Positions 24,213 to 32,431 of a stretch of DNA of 64,000 bases are shown here, piece by piece. Both the position numbers and the translations under genes were made by a program. How positions within the stretch are numbered: position 1 is the stretch's first letter; each line of letters starts with the position of its first letter. Below the pieces are notes generated by a model. It searched no databases, was not told the DNA's origin, and was given only the letters and a program-made list of their open reading frames with translations. The DNA is taken from contig JBJXFF010000096.1 in NCBI GenBank assembly GCA_046153945.1, positions 1-64,000 of the forward strand. The letters run 5' to 3'. This stretch comes from SXOA01 sp046153945. Its GTDB lineage: Bacteria > Planctomycetota > Planctomycetia > Pirellulales > Pirellulaceae.

Positions 24213-25454
24213 ATGAGTACCCCACGCTGGTTGACGGTCTTAATTCTTATGGTTGCACCGGCGTTGATTTCCAGCGCCGAGGATATAGTCGAAAAGGACC
24301 TGACCGTCCACGAATGGGGCGTTTTCCGCGTCCATACCGACGCGGAGATGGCCAATGCCGATCTCGCCCGCGAATGGAACGAGCTGCCGGAATTTGTCTA
24401 TGGTCAGATCAGCGGCCGCAACATCCCACAGCACTATGGGGCGATTGAAATCCGCCGCCGGCCGATCGTCTTTTTCCATGCCGCCCGGCCGCTGGAAGTG
24501 CAGATGAAGATCGGCTTTCCCGGCGGCATGCCCGGCGTCTGGTGGCCCGGCACCGTCAGCCCGGCCCGCGAGGGTGAGACGCGAGTCGCCATGTCTTCGT
24601 CCCTGCTATGGCAGCTTGGCATCAAGCTGCCGCCCAAGGGGAAGCTCCCCAAGACTCCGGCGCCGCCGCAGGTCGCGAAGGACCACTGGATGCAGCGCCT
24701 GCGATCCGTGAAGTGCGACGAGGTCTTTGCAAAGTACAGCCAGAACCAGCTCGATATCGACCGGGAGAAGTTTGTCTACTACGACGGCATTTTTCCGCAG
24801 GGAAAATGGCTGAGGATCGAGGAAGTTGGGGGCAAAGTCGTCTTAGCGAGCCAGGTGAAGCACGCCGTGTTCGACGTCACCGTGATCGACCATCGCGAGG
24901 AAAGGAATATTCGCATCGCCCGCGTCGGCGAGCTCCAGCCAGGCAAGGACTTCTCGCCCACTTTCATGGAAGCGGGAAGGGGCGATGAATTTGTGGATCA
25001 GGCGGTCAAGAAACTCACCAGCCAGCTCGTCATGGCCGGCCTCTTCGAGGACGAGGCCCGAGTGCTTGCCGAGCTTTGGAAAAAAGAACTGTTCGAGTCC
25101 CCCGGCCTGCACGTCTGCTTTCGCCTGCCGCAGGAAGAATATGAGAAGCGGCTGCCGATGACGTTGTCTCCCAAGCCCAACAGTCTTGTTCGCGTTGGAC
25201 TGGTCGTGCAGACTCTACCGGACCCGGCTCTCGCCGAAATAGTCGCGGCACTGGTCAAGGAACTTGACGCCGACGATTTCACCGTTCGTGAGGCGGCTCA
25301 GAAGAAGCTCAAGGGAATGGGCCGCTCCATCTACGGCGAACTCGTGCGGCTGCAAAAGACCGAGTTGCCTCCCGAAGTCCGCATCCGGGTGCGGGCGATC
25401 CTGGCGGAGATTGATTCGTCGCTGGCTTTTCCGCAGCAGCGAGAGAAGCCGTAA
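24213..25454 (+). CDS. Secreted hypothetical protein
   Basis: The protein has 413 residues, with ATG 24213 preceded by AAGGA. A signal peptide covers residues 1-22 (LTVLILMVAPALISSAED). The mature protein begins EKDLTVHEWGVFRVH and is beta-rich, with FFHAARPLEVQMKIGFPGG and an ELQPGKDFSPTF motif. The last 80 residues (DADDFTVREAAQKKLKGMGR, then EVRIRVRAILAEI) resemble a HEAT-like helical pair often found at the C-terminus of planctomycete secreted proteins. It follows the macroglobulin gene on the same strand after 150 bases. I recognise the TVHEWGVF opening as a common motif in planctomycete secreted proteins of unknown function. Confidence 0.87.
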   Translation: MSTPRWLTVLILMVAPALISSAEDIVEKDLTVHEWGVFRVHTDAEMANADLAREWNELPEFVYGQISGRNIPQHYGAIEIRRRPIVFFHAARPLEVQMKIGFPGGMPGVWWPGTVSPAREGETRVAMSSSLLWQLGIKLPPKGKLPKTPAPPQVAKDHWMQRLRSVKCDEVFAKYSQNQLDIDREKFVYYDGIFPQGKWLRIEEVGGKVVLASQVKHAVFDVTVIDHREERNIRIARVGELQPGKDFSPTFMEAGRGDEFVDQAVKKLTSQLVMAGLFEDEARVLAELWKKELFESPGLHVCFRLPQEEYEKRLPMTLSPKPNSLVRVGLVVQTLPDPALAEIVAALVKELDADDFTVREAAQKKLKGMGRSIYGELVRLQKTELPPEVRIRVRAILAEIDSSLAFPQQREKP

Positions 25455-25460
25455 TGTAGT

Positions 25461-25501
25461 CTTTCGCTCCGCGAAAGAAACGGACTTTCGCGGAGCGAAA
25501 G
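25461..25501. terminator. Nested perfect palindrome between convergent genes, probable bidirectional terminator
   Basis: CTTTCGCTCCGCGAAAG (25461-25477) and CTTTCGCGGAGCGAAAG (25485-25501) are perfect reverse complements around a 7-base loop. Each 17-mer is also a hairpin by itself (CTTTCGC-TCC-GCGAAAG). The element lies between the convergent stops of the secreted protein gene (25454) and the ferredoxin gene (25513). A related but degraded copy is at 32300-32319, so it is also a dispersed repeat. Confidence 0.75.
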
Positions 25502-25512
25502 TCGACTTTGGT

Positions 25513-25905
25513 TTAGCTAAAGAAATTCTCGCCGAACAGATTCAGTTCAGGCCCGGACTCCACTTCGATATCGCCATGCACCGTGGTGCAGCAGCCGAGC
25601 CGCATGGTGTCCTCGTGGCCGACGAAAGCAAGGGCAGGCACGGGATCAGGAGTGAGAACCATCTTGAACTTCATCCGCTCGCTCATCGTCAACTTGTTCG
25701 TGTTCTCCATCCCCTTGGTGATGAGGATTCGGCAAGTGCCGCACATCCCCATCCCAAAGCAGTTGACATACTTGTTGACCGTCTGACCGATGCCGTTCAG
25801 CCCCTGGTTCAGGTTGATGCCGGCCTTAATCGCCTCGTTGCGAAGGTTCGCGCCGTCGGGAACCTCGATTTCCTTCTTTTCCTTGATAAATTTGACGATG
25901 GGCAT
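25513..25905 (-). CDS. [2Fe-2S] ferredoxin
   Basis: The protein has 130 residues. The start is ATG 25905 (MPIVKFIKEKKEIEVPDGAN); the longer frame to 25956 adds an unlikely N-terminus. A plant-type ferredoxin fold is indicated by NCFGMGMCGTCR (three cluster cysteines) and a downstream GCCTTVHGD (fourth cysteine). The spacing between the third and fourth ligand is longer than in plant ferredoxins. The C-terminus is acidic. It is probably a soluble one-electron carrier. No redox partner gene is adjacent. Expression is from its own region, divergent from the DEAD-box gene. Confidence 0.9.
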   Translation of the reverse strand: MPIVKFIKEKKEIEVPDGANLRNEAIKAGINLNQGLNGIGQTVNKYVNCFGMGMCGTCRILITKGMENTNKLTMSERMKFKMVLTPDPVPALAFVGHEDTMRLGCCTTVHGDIEVESGPELNLFGENFFS

Positions 25906-26463
25906 GGTCGGAAATGCTCGGCAAAAAGGGCCATCGATCGCAAGAAGTCTCAACAAGGAAAATTTAACGCGCGGCTTGGCATGCGCTAAGGGCGGCCCCG
26001 TGAAAAACGGCGAAACATCTCGGTTTCGCGGCGAAATACAGCCAAAGGCCGTTATCTTCCGTCGTCGTCCCCATCACATGCCCTTGACCACCCTAGCCAA
26101 CGTGCTATTCTTGAAGAAGTTAAGAAAAAGGTGCGAGACCAGTTTGCGTTTGGCGGCGGCTTCTAAAAAGGCTCATCCGCCACATACTGTGGTCAGTTGC
26201 TTTGTCTGATAGCGGCCGGAAAACTCCGGCATCTCTTTGGGCTGCTTCTCGATTCTCTTGCCCCTTGGCGTTCCGCCAGGCTGTTTGCACGCAGGATATT
26301 GGGCTCGGCTTTGCCTCCCCTCTTCCTCGTCGCATTCCACCAAACAAGCACGAGTGCTTGTGTTTATGGACCGGGACGCGCCCCATCCCATGGCAATTTG
26401 CGTCCCTGCGCGGCATTGTGCTGCCGGGCGCCGCTGCCGCACCGTAATAGGAATTGTGTTTTC
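25906..26463. other. 558-bp divergent intergenic region with long helicase leader
   Basis: No protein-coding frame here looks real. The region holds the upstream sequences of the ferredoxin (leftward) and the DEAD-box helicase (rightward). The helicase ATG is preceded by AATAGGAATTG as a ribosome binding site. If the promoter at 26084-26111 is used, transcripts would carry a leader of about 345 bases. The leader has several short complementary tracts (GCGGCCGGAAAACTCCGGC near 26211; AAGCACGAGTGCTT near 26346), and long structured leaders are known for cold-inducible DEAD-box genes in other bacteria. Confidence 0.45.
26084..26111 (+). promoter_or_regulatory. Candidate sigma70-type promoter for DEAD-box helicase
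   Basis: TTGACC (26084-26089), then 16 bases, then TATTCT (26106-26111). The -35 match is 5 of 6 and the -10 match 4 of 6. It points toward the helicase gene, whose ATG lies about 350 bases downstream. It is the best promoter-like pair I found in this region. Confidence 0.35.
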
Positions 26464-27819
26464 ATGAGTTTTGCCAGTCTCGAATTGTCCCAGAAGTTGC
26501 TCGATGCCGTCAGCAAAGAAGGGTACGAAATCGCCACTCCCATTCAAAAGGAAGCGATTCCCCCCATTCTCGCCGGTGCCGACTTGCTCGGCTGTGCCCA
26601 GACCGGCACGGGCAAGACGGCCGCCTTCGCCCTTCCCACGCTCCAGCGCCTCGCCCAGGGCAGCGTCCCCCCGCGCGGCCGCCGCATCCGCTGCCTGGTC
26701 CTCGCTCCCACCCGTGAACTCGCCTCGCAGATTGCCGAGAGCTTCCGCGTTTATGGCCGCTTCACCAATCTGCGCCAGACCGTGATCTACGGCGGCGTCG
26801 GCCAGTCCCCACAAGTGAAAGCCCTGCAATACGGCACCGACATTGTCGTCGCGACCCCCGGCCGGCTGCTCGACCTGATGCAGCAAGGCTACGTTGACCT
26901 CCGCAATGTCGAAATCCTGATCCTGGACGAAGCCGACCAGATGTTCGACATGGGTTTCATCCACGACCTCAAGCGGATCGTCGCCAAAGTCCCCCGCGAA
27001 CGGCAGACACTGATGTTTTCGGCCACGATGCCGCGGGAGATTCAGAATCTCGCCGAGCAGTGGCTGCGGAATCCCGTCAAGGTCTCCGTCGTCCCGCAGG
27101 GAACGACTGTGGAGCGCGTGGAACAATCCGTCTACTTCGTCGAGAAGCGGAAAAAGCCGGACCTGCTTATTCACTTCCTCAAGGAACAGGGGGCCAAGCG
27201 GACCCTGGTATTCATGAAGACCAAGCACGGTGCCGACAAGCTCGTCAAAGTACTTGGCCAGCGCGGCGTCCGGGCCGAAGCTATTCACGGCAATAAAAGC
27301 CAGGCCCAGCGGCAGCGAGCCCTGGCCGAATTCAAGTCGGAACGCCTGCCGGTGCTGGTCGCCACGGATATTGCCGCCCGCGGGCTCGATATCGACGGCG
27401 TCTCGCACGTCGTCAACTTCGATCTTCCCATGACGCCGGAATCCTACGTCCACCGCATCGGCCGCACGGCCCGCGCGGGTGCGGAAGGAATCGCCGTCAC
27501 GTTCTGCGACCGCGAAGAGCTGAGCATGCTCCGCGAGATCGAGCGGCTTACCCGTCAGCGAATCGCCACGGCCAAGACCACCGGCGAATTTGCCGTGACT
27601 GACCAGGAAGACAATCGTCCTTCCGCCGCCCCGGAGCGTGAAACCCGCCACGGCGGAGCCCCCCGCCATCAGCAACCTTACGGCCACAACAACTCCCGCG
27701 GCCGTCGTCCCACCGACGCTGGCAAGCCGCGAGTAGCGCTCGTGGCTCGTTCGTCGGAAGAACGGCTGGCCTACGGCAGCAAGCGGTTCTCCAAGAAGCC
27801 CCGGCAGTTCCAGAAATAG
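26464..27819 (+). CDS. DEAD-box ATP-dependent RNA helicase
   Basis: The protein has 451 residues from ATG 26464. An upstream open extension of 89 codons is not credible. All helicase motifs are visible: Q motif (GYEIATPIQKEAIP), Walker A (AQTGTGKT), PTRELA, TPGR, DEAD, SAT, ATDIAARGLDI and HRIGRTARAG. Residues after about 380 are a basic Arg/Gly/His-rich, probably disordered RNA-binding tail ending RFSKKPRQFQK. This is the RhlE/CsdA-like group, which unwinds short RNA duplexes in ribosome assembly, RNA decay and cold adaptation. It is a single-gene unit. Confidence 0.95.
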   Translation: MSFASLELSQKLLDAVSKEGYEIATPIQKEAIPPILAGADLLGCAQTGTGKTAAFALPTLQRLAQGSVPPRGRRIRCLVLAPTRELASQIAESFRVYGRFTNLRQTVIYGGVGQSPQVKALQYGTDIVVATPGRLLDLMQQGYVDLRNVEILILDEADQMFDMGFIHDLKRIVAKVPRERQTLMFSATMPREIQNLAEQWLRNPVKVSVVPQGTTVERVEQSVYFVEKRKKPDLLIHFLKEQGAKRTLVFMKTKHGADKLVKVLGQRGVRAEAIHGNKSQAQRQRALAEFKSERLPVLVATDIAARGLDIDGVSHVVNFDLPMTPESYVHRIGRTARAGAEGIAVTFCDREELSMLREIERLTRQRIATAKTTGEFAVTDQEDNRPSAAPERETRHGGAPRHQQPYGHNNSRGRRPTDAGKPRVALVARSSEERLAYGSKRFSKKPRQFQK

Positions 27820-28123
27820 GACGAGCACCAATCTAGTGGGTGCCTGCGTCATAGCTGTTTTCCCGCCACCCCGACTTTCGTCGATCGGACGTAAAGGGGG
27901 CGGGAGACTCCAGTGCGTTCGTCTGCAGACGGATGTCCGGAATATTCCAATTGGAAGGAATGTTCCGAAGAGAGTGGCGCATGGACTCCAGATACGAGGC
28001 CGCGTCAGGGCAAAATCGTGGTCCTCGGAATTCGTCCAATTAGGATGGATTCATCTAACGAGAGAATTCTGCAGCGGTCCGTATCGGAAGGGCGCAGTCC
28101 AAAATTCTCGAGCGGGATGTCAC
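27820..28123. other. Intergenic region with clustered short palindromes
   Basis: The stretch lies upstream of the methyltransferase cassette. It holds a 12-bp palindrome CGTCTGCAGACG (27920-27931) and, 7 bases later, two overlapping palindromes GGAATATTCC (27939-27948) and TTCCAATTGGAA (27945-27956), then GGAATGTTCC (27957-27966), nearly a repeat of GGAATATTCC. Such spacing fits an operator for a dimeric regulator, but no regulator gene is adjacent. No coding frame is convincing before ATG 28124. Confidence 0.4.
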
Positions 28124-29158
28124 ATGGAACAAACATCCGTATGCCAAGGAAACGATAGCGACTTCGATTTGGCTACCGACGCGTCTTCCCCCGGGGATGC
28201 TCTCTCTCCACTCGCTCTGACCTTTGCCACTTGCACCTTGTGCGGAATCGACGATTCCACTCCTGTCGCGGTGGGTGAAGATTTCGAGTATCGAACCAGC
28301 CCGGACGAGTTTCTGGCGGTGCGGTGCCGTACTTGCGGCCTTGTTTATCTGAACCCCCGCCCCAGTGACGAAGAAGCAGGACGAATCTATCCGAGCGACT
28401 ACCACGCCTTTGCGTTCAAGCCGGCTGAGTTTGGTGTTGTTTATCGAGTTCGTCGTTGGCTCGAGGCTCGGCGGCTGCTGCGCTGGTGCCGCGGCCTGCC
28501 AGCGGGGGCGCGGATTTTGGATGTCGGATGCGGGGACGGTTTTCACCTGCGGCTCTTGCGCGAATACGGGAAACAGAGTTGGAAACTGGAAGGGATTGAT
28601 GTTGATTCGAGGGCCGTTGCTGCAGCGCAATCCCAAGAGCTAACTATCCATCAGGGGGCACTTGAGGGGGTCGATCTGGCACCGGAGTCTTACGATCTTG
28701 TTTTGCTGATCATGACCATCGAGCATTTGTCACATCCCGCCGAAACTCTGCGGTCAGTAGCCAGGCTGTTGGCACCGGGTGGCAGGGTAGTCATTGTGAC
28801 CGACAATACCGGCTCGCCCGACTTTGCCCTTTTCGGCGGCCGACACTGGGGCGGGTATCACTTTCCGCGGCATACCTATTTGTTCAATCGAGCTACGCTG
28901 CGACGCCTGGCCGCGACAGCCGGCATGGAGGTCGAACTTGTCAGTACCGCGGTCAGCCCAGTGAACTGGACGTATTCTCTGCGCAACTTTTTGGATGATT
29001 GGGGCGGCCCGCGCTGGATGGTGAACATGCTGAGTCTGAAGTCGGTGCTGGCGCTCACTGTATTTACCTTGCTGGACATGCCGCTGGCCCTTTTTGGGTA
29101 CGGCGCAATTCTGCAAGCTGTGTTTCGCCGCCCAGCCGTCGTCGGAAGGAGCGAATAG
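28124..29158 (+). CDS. Class I SAM-dependent methyltransferase with N-terminal zinc-ribbon-like segment
   Basis: The protein has 344 residues from ATG 28124. The open frame reaches 27836, but that part is non-coding. Residues 30-75 contain CTLCG and CRTCGLVYLNPRP, the four-Cys, NPRP-ended segment found at the N-terminus of many methyltransferases acting on sugars or lipids. The SAM-binding motif is ILDVGCGDGFHLRLL (near residue 130), followed by LEGIDVDSRAV and the post-motif LLIMTIEHLSHPAETL. The C-terminal 60 residues are hydrophobic (VLALTVFTLLDMPLALFGYG), suggesting membrane association. The next gene starts 1 base after the stop, so the three-gene cassette is almost surely one transcript. 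Confidence 0.88.
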   Translation: MEQTSVCQGNDSDFDLATDASSPGDALSPLALTFATCTLCGIDDSTPVAVGEDFEYRTSPDEFLAVRCRTCGLVYLNPRPSDEEAGRIYPSDYHAFAFKPAEFGVVYRVRRWLEARRLLRWCRGLPAGARILDVGCGDGFHLRLLREYGKQSWKLEGIDVDSRAVAAAQSQELTIHQGALEGVDLAPESYDLVLLIMTIEHLSHPAETLRSVARLLAPGGRVVIVTDNTGSPDFALFGGRHWGGYHFPRHTYLFNRATLRRLAATAGMEVELVSTAVSPVNWTYSLRNFLDDWGGPRWMVNMLSLKSVLALTVFTLLDMPLALFGYGAILQAVFRRPAVVGRSE

Positions 29159-29159
29159 C

Positions 29160-30512
29160 ATGACCCCCAAGCCCCCCGTAGTGATCCTGGGAGCCGGTCT
29201 GGCTGGCCTGACAGCCGCGACGTACCTCCGTCGGCACAAAGTGCCAATCCGGGTCTTCGAGGCCGGCAAGACTATTGCCGGGCTCTGTCAAAGCGAGAAG
29301 GACGAGGAAGGGTTTACTTACGATTGCGGTGCTCACTTCATCACCAATCGGCTGGCCGCTGCCGTGGGCATTTCGACCGAGTGCCGAAAGATGCCGCGGT
29401 ACGGCGAAACGGTCATCTATCGCGGCCGATCCTATTCCTATCCTTTGGGATTGCTCCGCTCGGCTCGTTTTGTTTCCAGCGCGCTCGCCGCGAAGTTCAG
29501 TTCGCCATTTCGCAAAAAGCCAAAGTCGGCAGCGGAGCATTATCAAAGCCAATATGGCCGAGTCCTGGCCAATGAAATAGCTGTCCCTTTGACCGAAGCA
29601 TGGTCGGGAGCATCTGGAGCGGAACTCTCGGCAGCGGTGGGCGAGAAGTTTGCGAATAGCTTGCTGTGGACTCTCGTGCTGCGAATGGCCGGTCATTTCA
29701 CCGCCCGAACCGTGGCGATTGGCTATAGCGGAACTGTTGCGGAGTCACCTCACGTCTGGCATGTTTATCCGTCGGGAGGAATTTCAGCCGTCTGCGAGAA
29801 GCTGGCCGGCGAGGTCCGTGAAGAAATTGCCACGGAGTCCAAGGTCGAAGCGATCCTGGTAGAAAACGAGCGAGTCGTCGGTGTGCAGGTGAACGGCAAG
29901 GAAGTGCCGGCAAGCGCCGTGATTTCAACGGCTCCGGTGCATGTGCTTCCCAAGCTGATTCGTGGCAGCAACCGCCTTGAGTACCTCTCCAAATTTCGCT
30001 ACCGGGGGATGGTATTTATTAACCTGAAAATCGAGGGGGCGAGTGGATTGCCCGATGTCGTTACCTGGACGCCAGGTGATGACTTTCCCTTCTTTCGCCT
30101 CAGCGACATCGGCCTGGGATTGCCCTGGCTCGTTCCTCATGGCAAATCGCAAGTGACCTGCGACATAGGCTGCCAGGTTGGGGATGAGACCTGGAAAGCA
30201 TCCGATGAAGAACTCGCTCGCCTCTGCACAGCAGCCCTGGAGAAAATCGTCCCGTTCATTGGAAAACGGGTGTTCGGATCGCGTGTTGTTCGGGTGCCGT
30301 TGGCCTATCCCGTCTACAAGACCGAGTATGAAGAGGATCGGCGACGATTTGAACAAGGAACCGAGATTGGCGGCCTTCTGAGCGTGGGACGAAACGGCGA
30401 ATTCGCTCATATCCTCATGGAGGATGTGTATTGGAGGACACGTTGGCAGATTGCCAAGTTTCTGAAAGATCAACTTGGCTTAGCCCGTAGCCCCTCCCTA
30501 ATGGCACTCTAG
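29160..30512 (+). CDS. FAD-dependent oxidoreductase (amine oxidase / protoporphyrinogen oxidase-like)
   Basis: The protein has 450 residues from ATG 29160. The dinucleotide-binding motif VILGAGLAGLTAATYLRR is at the N-terminus, followed by an acidic residue ending strand 2 (FEAGKTIAG). The C-terminal FAD motif reads GLLSVGRNGEFAHILMEDVY. The family includes protoporphyrinogen oxidases, phytoene desaturases and UDP-galactopyranose-mutase-like enzymes. The opening CQSEKDEEGFTYDCGAHFI is common in members working on sugar-lipid or isoprenoid substrates. Its neighbours are a methyltransferase and a GT87 membrane protein, pointing to surface glycolipid or polysaccharide synthesis. The substrate is not known. 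Confidence 0.88.
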   Translation: MTPKPPVVILGAGLAGLTAATYLRRHKVPIRVFEAGKTIAGLCQSEKDEEGFTYDCGAHFITNRLAAAVGISTECRKMPRYGETVIYRGRSYSYPLGLLRSARFVSSALAAKFSSPFRKKPKSAAEHYQSQYGRVLANEIAVPLTEAWSGASGAELSAAVGEKFANSLLWTLVLRMAGHFTARTVAIGYSGTVAESPHVWHVYPSGGISAVCEKLAGEVREEIATESKVEAILVENERVVGVQVNGKEVPASAVISTAPVHVLPKLIRGSNRLEYLSKFRYRGMVFINLKIEGASGLPDVVTWTPGDDFPFFRLSDIGLGLPWLVPHGKSQVTCDIGCQVGDETWKASDEELARLCTAALEKIVPFIGKRVFGSRVVRVPLAYPVYKTEYEEDRRRFEQGTEIGGLLSVGRNGEFAHILMEDVYWRTRWQIAKFLKDQLGLARSPSLMAL

Positions 30513-30516
30513 TTCC

Positions 30517-31908
30517 ATGAATTCGTCCACCGGCGAAAACGATACGGCCAAGGCGAAATTACTTTCGTCGCTGTGGCGTTCCGTTCCGCCAATCGTTTGG
30601 GACATTGCCTGGATCCTGTTGCTGTTACTTGTTGTCTCGATCGCTAGTATGCGGCTCTCGAAGATCGTGCTAATTCCCGGTGATCCCCAGGGGAGCGCCG
30701 CCCTGGGAAAGAACGGACTCGCCGACTTTCAGGACGTCATTTACTACCCAAGCAAAGCCGTTCGAGAAGGAGTCAATCCCTATGACTGCGGAACCGAGCC
30801 CCGGAGCGATGGCAGCCTGCGATATCGGCAGCGGTATCCGGTCCTGAATCATTTTCCCCTCTACTCTCCGCTGCTCATCATTCTGTATTGGCCCTTCAGC
30901 TACTTTGATTTTAGCGCCAGCGCGCTAGCCTATGTCGTTGTGAATCTCGTGCTGCTCATTGGGTTTGCCTGTCTCTGCTGGCAGTGCGTGGATATTCGGC
31001 CGAGCGTCGGACAGGCGACGTCACTTGCGAGTGTCATACTGGCGACTCAGGCCGGACGAGCGAATTTCCTGGGTGGTGAAACCGCGATCCCCCTGGCACT
31101 GGCGTCACTAGCTTCGATTCGGCTTGCGGAAAGACATCCCTATCTGGCGGGGTTCGCACTCGCCATAACTTCCTTCAAGCCCACCTTTGGTATTCCTCTG
31201 GGAATCCTGCTACTGGCCTGCGGCCACTGGCGGACGGTCGCAATTGGTTGGACCATCGGATTTGCCGTAGGTGTAATCGGCCTGGTCCTCATTTTCTCTC
31301 GGAGTGGCGATTTGGAACGGCTGCCGGAAATCCTGGCAGCCAATCAGCAGCTCTTGGAGGCAGACCCCGACGGCAATGCCGCATCCAGTGCCATTCGCAT
31401 GGACTCCGCGAGTGCCCTAGTGCGGATTTCACCCTGGCAGGGAAAATGGGTCCCGCTGGCGGCATTTTTGCTCGTAATAGGGCCGGCTTGCTGGGGGCTC
31501 AACCGACTTAGGAAGTTCAGGAGTCATCCGGAATCCCAATTCTTAGAGACCTCGATTGTCGGGCTGACAACCGTAACCTGCATCTTCCATATCACCTACG
31601 ATGGAATCCTGCTGTGGGGCGCAATTGCCTGTATCGCACTTTCCCCTCATTTCGTCTGGGTCGGCGCGACAGCGCGCTGGCGATGGTCGACGGCGGCGCT
31701 GTTGTTTCTGCCAATGGTGAATCTGCTCGGGACAAACACGTTCATCAATCTGCAAATGAAGTGGTTGCCGTGGTTATCAACCCTCTCTCCATCCTGGCAG
31801 CAGGCAGGCTGGACACTCATCTGCACAGCCAACGGACTTGCTCTACTGGCGGCCCTTTATCTGCTGGTGGGCCGCGCTTGTCGAATCGCCCAGCCAGCGG
31901 CGGAATGA
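30517..31908 (+). CDS. GT87 family polyprenyl-phosphate-dependent glycosyltransferase (membrane)
   Basis: The protein has 463 residues and starts 4 bases after the preceding stop. About ten hydrophobic helices are visible. After the first helix comes an exported loop with DFQDVIYYPSKAVREGVNPYDC, the DF...Y...G.NPYD pattern of GT87/DUF2029 (related to PimE-type mannosyltransferases that use polyprenyl-phosphate sugars). Further helices include NFLGGETAIPLALASLA, the G(Q/E)xx motif region of the family, and ITSFKPTFGIPLGILLLACG. It probably adds a sugar to a lipid-linked acceptor on the outer side of the cytoplasmic membrane. It closes the cassette. Confidence 0.85.
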   Translation: MNSSTGENDTAKAKLLSSLWRSVPPIVWDIAWILLLLLVVSIASMRLSKIVLIPGDPQGSAALGKNGLADFQDVIYYPSKAVREGVNPYDCGTEPRSDGSLRYRQRYPVLNHFPLYSPLLIILYWPFSYFDFSASALAYVVVNLVLLIGFACLCWQCVDIRPSVGQATSLASVILATQAGRANFLGGETAIPLALASLASIRLAERHPYLAGFALAITSFKPTFGIPLGILLLACGHWRTVAIGWTIGFAVGVIGLVLIFSRSGDLERLPEILAANQQLLEADPDGNAASSAIRMDSASALVRISPWQGKWVPLAAFLLVIGPACWGLNRLRKFRSHPESQFLETSIVGLTTVTCIFHITYDGILLWGAIACIALSPHFVWVGATARWRWSTAALLFLPMVNLLGTNTFINLQMKWLPWLSTLSPSWQQAGWTLICTANGLALLAALYLLVGRACRIAQPAAE

Positions 31909-31946
31909 TCTTGCAAGATGGTGGCGGCCGCGTCAATTTTTTTCGC

Positions 31947-32255
31947 TTAATCCACATAAGAGTCAAAGACTCTCACCCGGTCCCAATTCGGCTTGTTGGC
32001 TTCAATGAATTGGATGTGCCGAGGGTGAGTTTGATAGGCGTCATGGGCGGCGCGGCTGTCAAAAACGACGTGCAGGGCAACGTCGAAATCGGTCTGGTTG
32101 ACCGGGCGACTCAGGTCCGAAACCAACGTGCCGGCAGCAAAGAACTTTGTGCCGGGATGCCCCGAAAGAAACGTCTTGCAATCGTTCACCAGTTTGGCGA
32201 TGGCAGCTTCGCTGCGGTCCTTGAGCGTGAAGTAAACCATATGTCCAAGCAGCAT
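31947..32255 (-). CDS. Dabb (stress-responsive A/B barrel) domain protein
   Basis: The product has 102 residues. The sequence HMVYFTLKDRSEAAIAKLV, the central FAAGTLVSDLSRP and the ending FDVALHVVFDSRAAHDAYQT plus HPRHIQFI are the hallmarks of the Dabb ferredoxin-like alpha+beta barrel. The start may be codon 1 or the Met at residue 6. Family members form dimers, and some are enzymes (olivetolic acid cyclase, plant stress proteins). Bacterial ones are mostly uncharacterised. It is convergent with the GT87 gene (38 bases between stops). Confidence 0.9.
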   Translation of the reverse strand: MLLGHMVYFTLKDRSEAAIAKLVNDCKTFLSGHPGTKFFAAGTLVSDLSRPVNQTDFDVALHVVFDSRAAHDAYQTHPRHIQFIEANKPNWDRVRVFDSYVD

Positions 32256-32299
32256 GGGAGATTCCTGGCAGGAGATGGGGAAAGCACCCCATTATAGGA

Positions 32300-32319
32300 C
32301 TTCGCTCCGCGACGCGAAG
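32300..32319. repeat. Degraded copy of the CTTTCGC...GCGAAAG palindrome
   Basis: CTTCGCTCCGCGACGCGAAG has a 6-bp stem (CTTCGC/GCGAAG) and the CTTCGCTCCGCGA core of the element at 25461-25501. It lies in the 176-base gap between the Dabb gene and the HEAT gene, 113 bases before the HEAT gene start. Confidence 0.5.
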
Positions 32320-32431
32320 CGGTCGTAGGGGTTCTGGCGAAGATCTGGTGCGATTGTGCCGAGTCCGATTGCAGCAGGGGAAAGCTCCTTGCGACGCAGC
32401 GTCCTAGACTTAGGCAGGCACCTCGTCTCCT

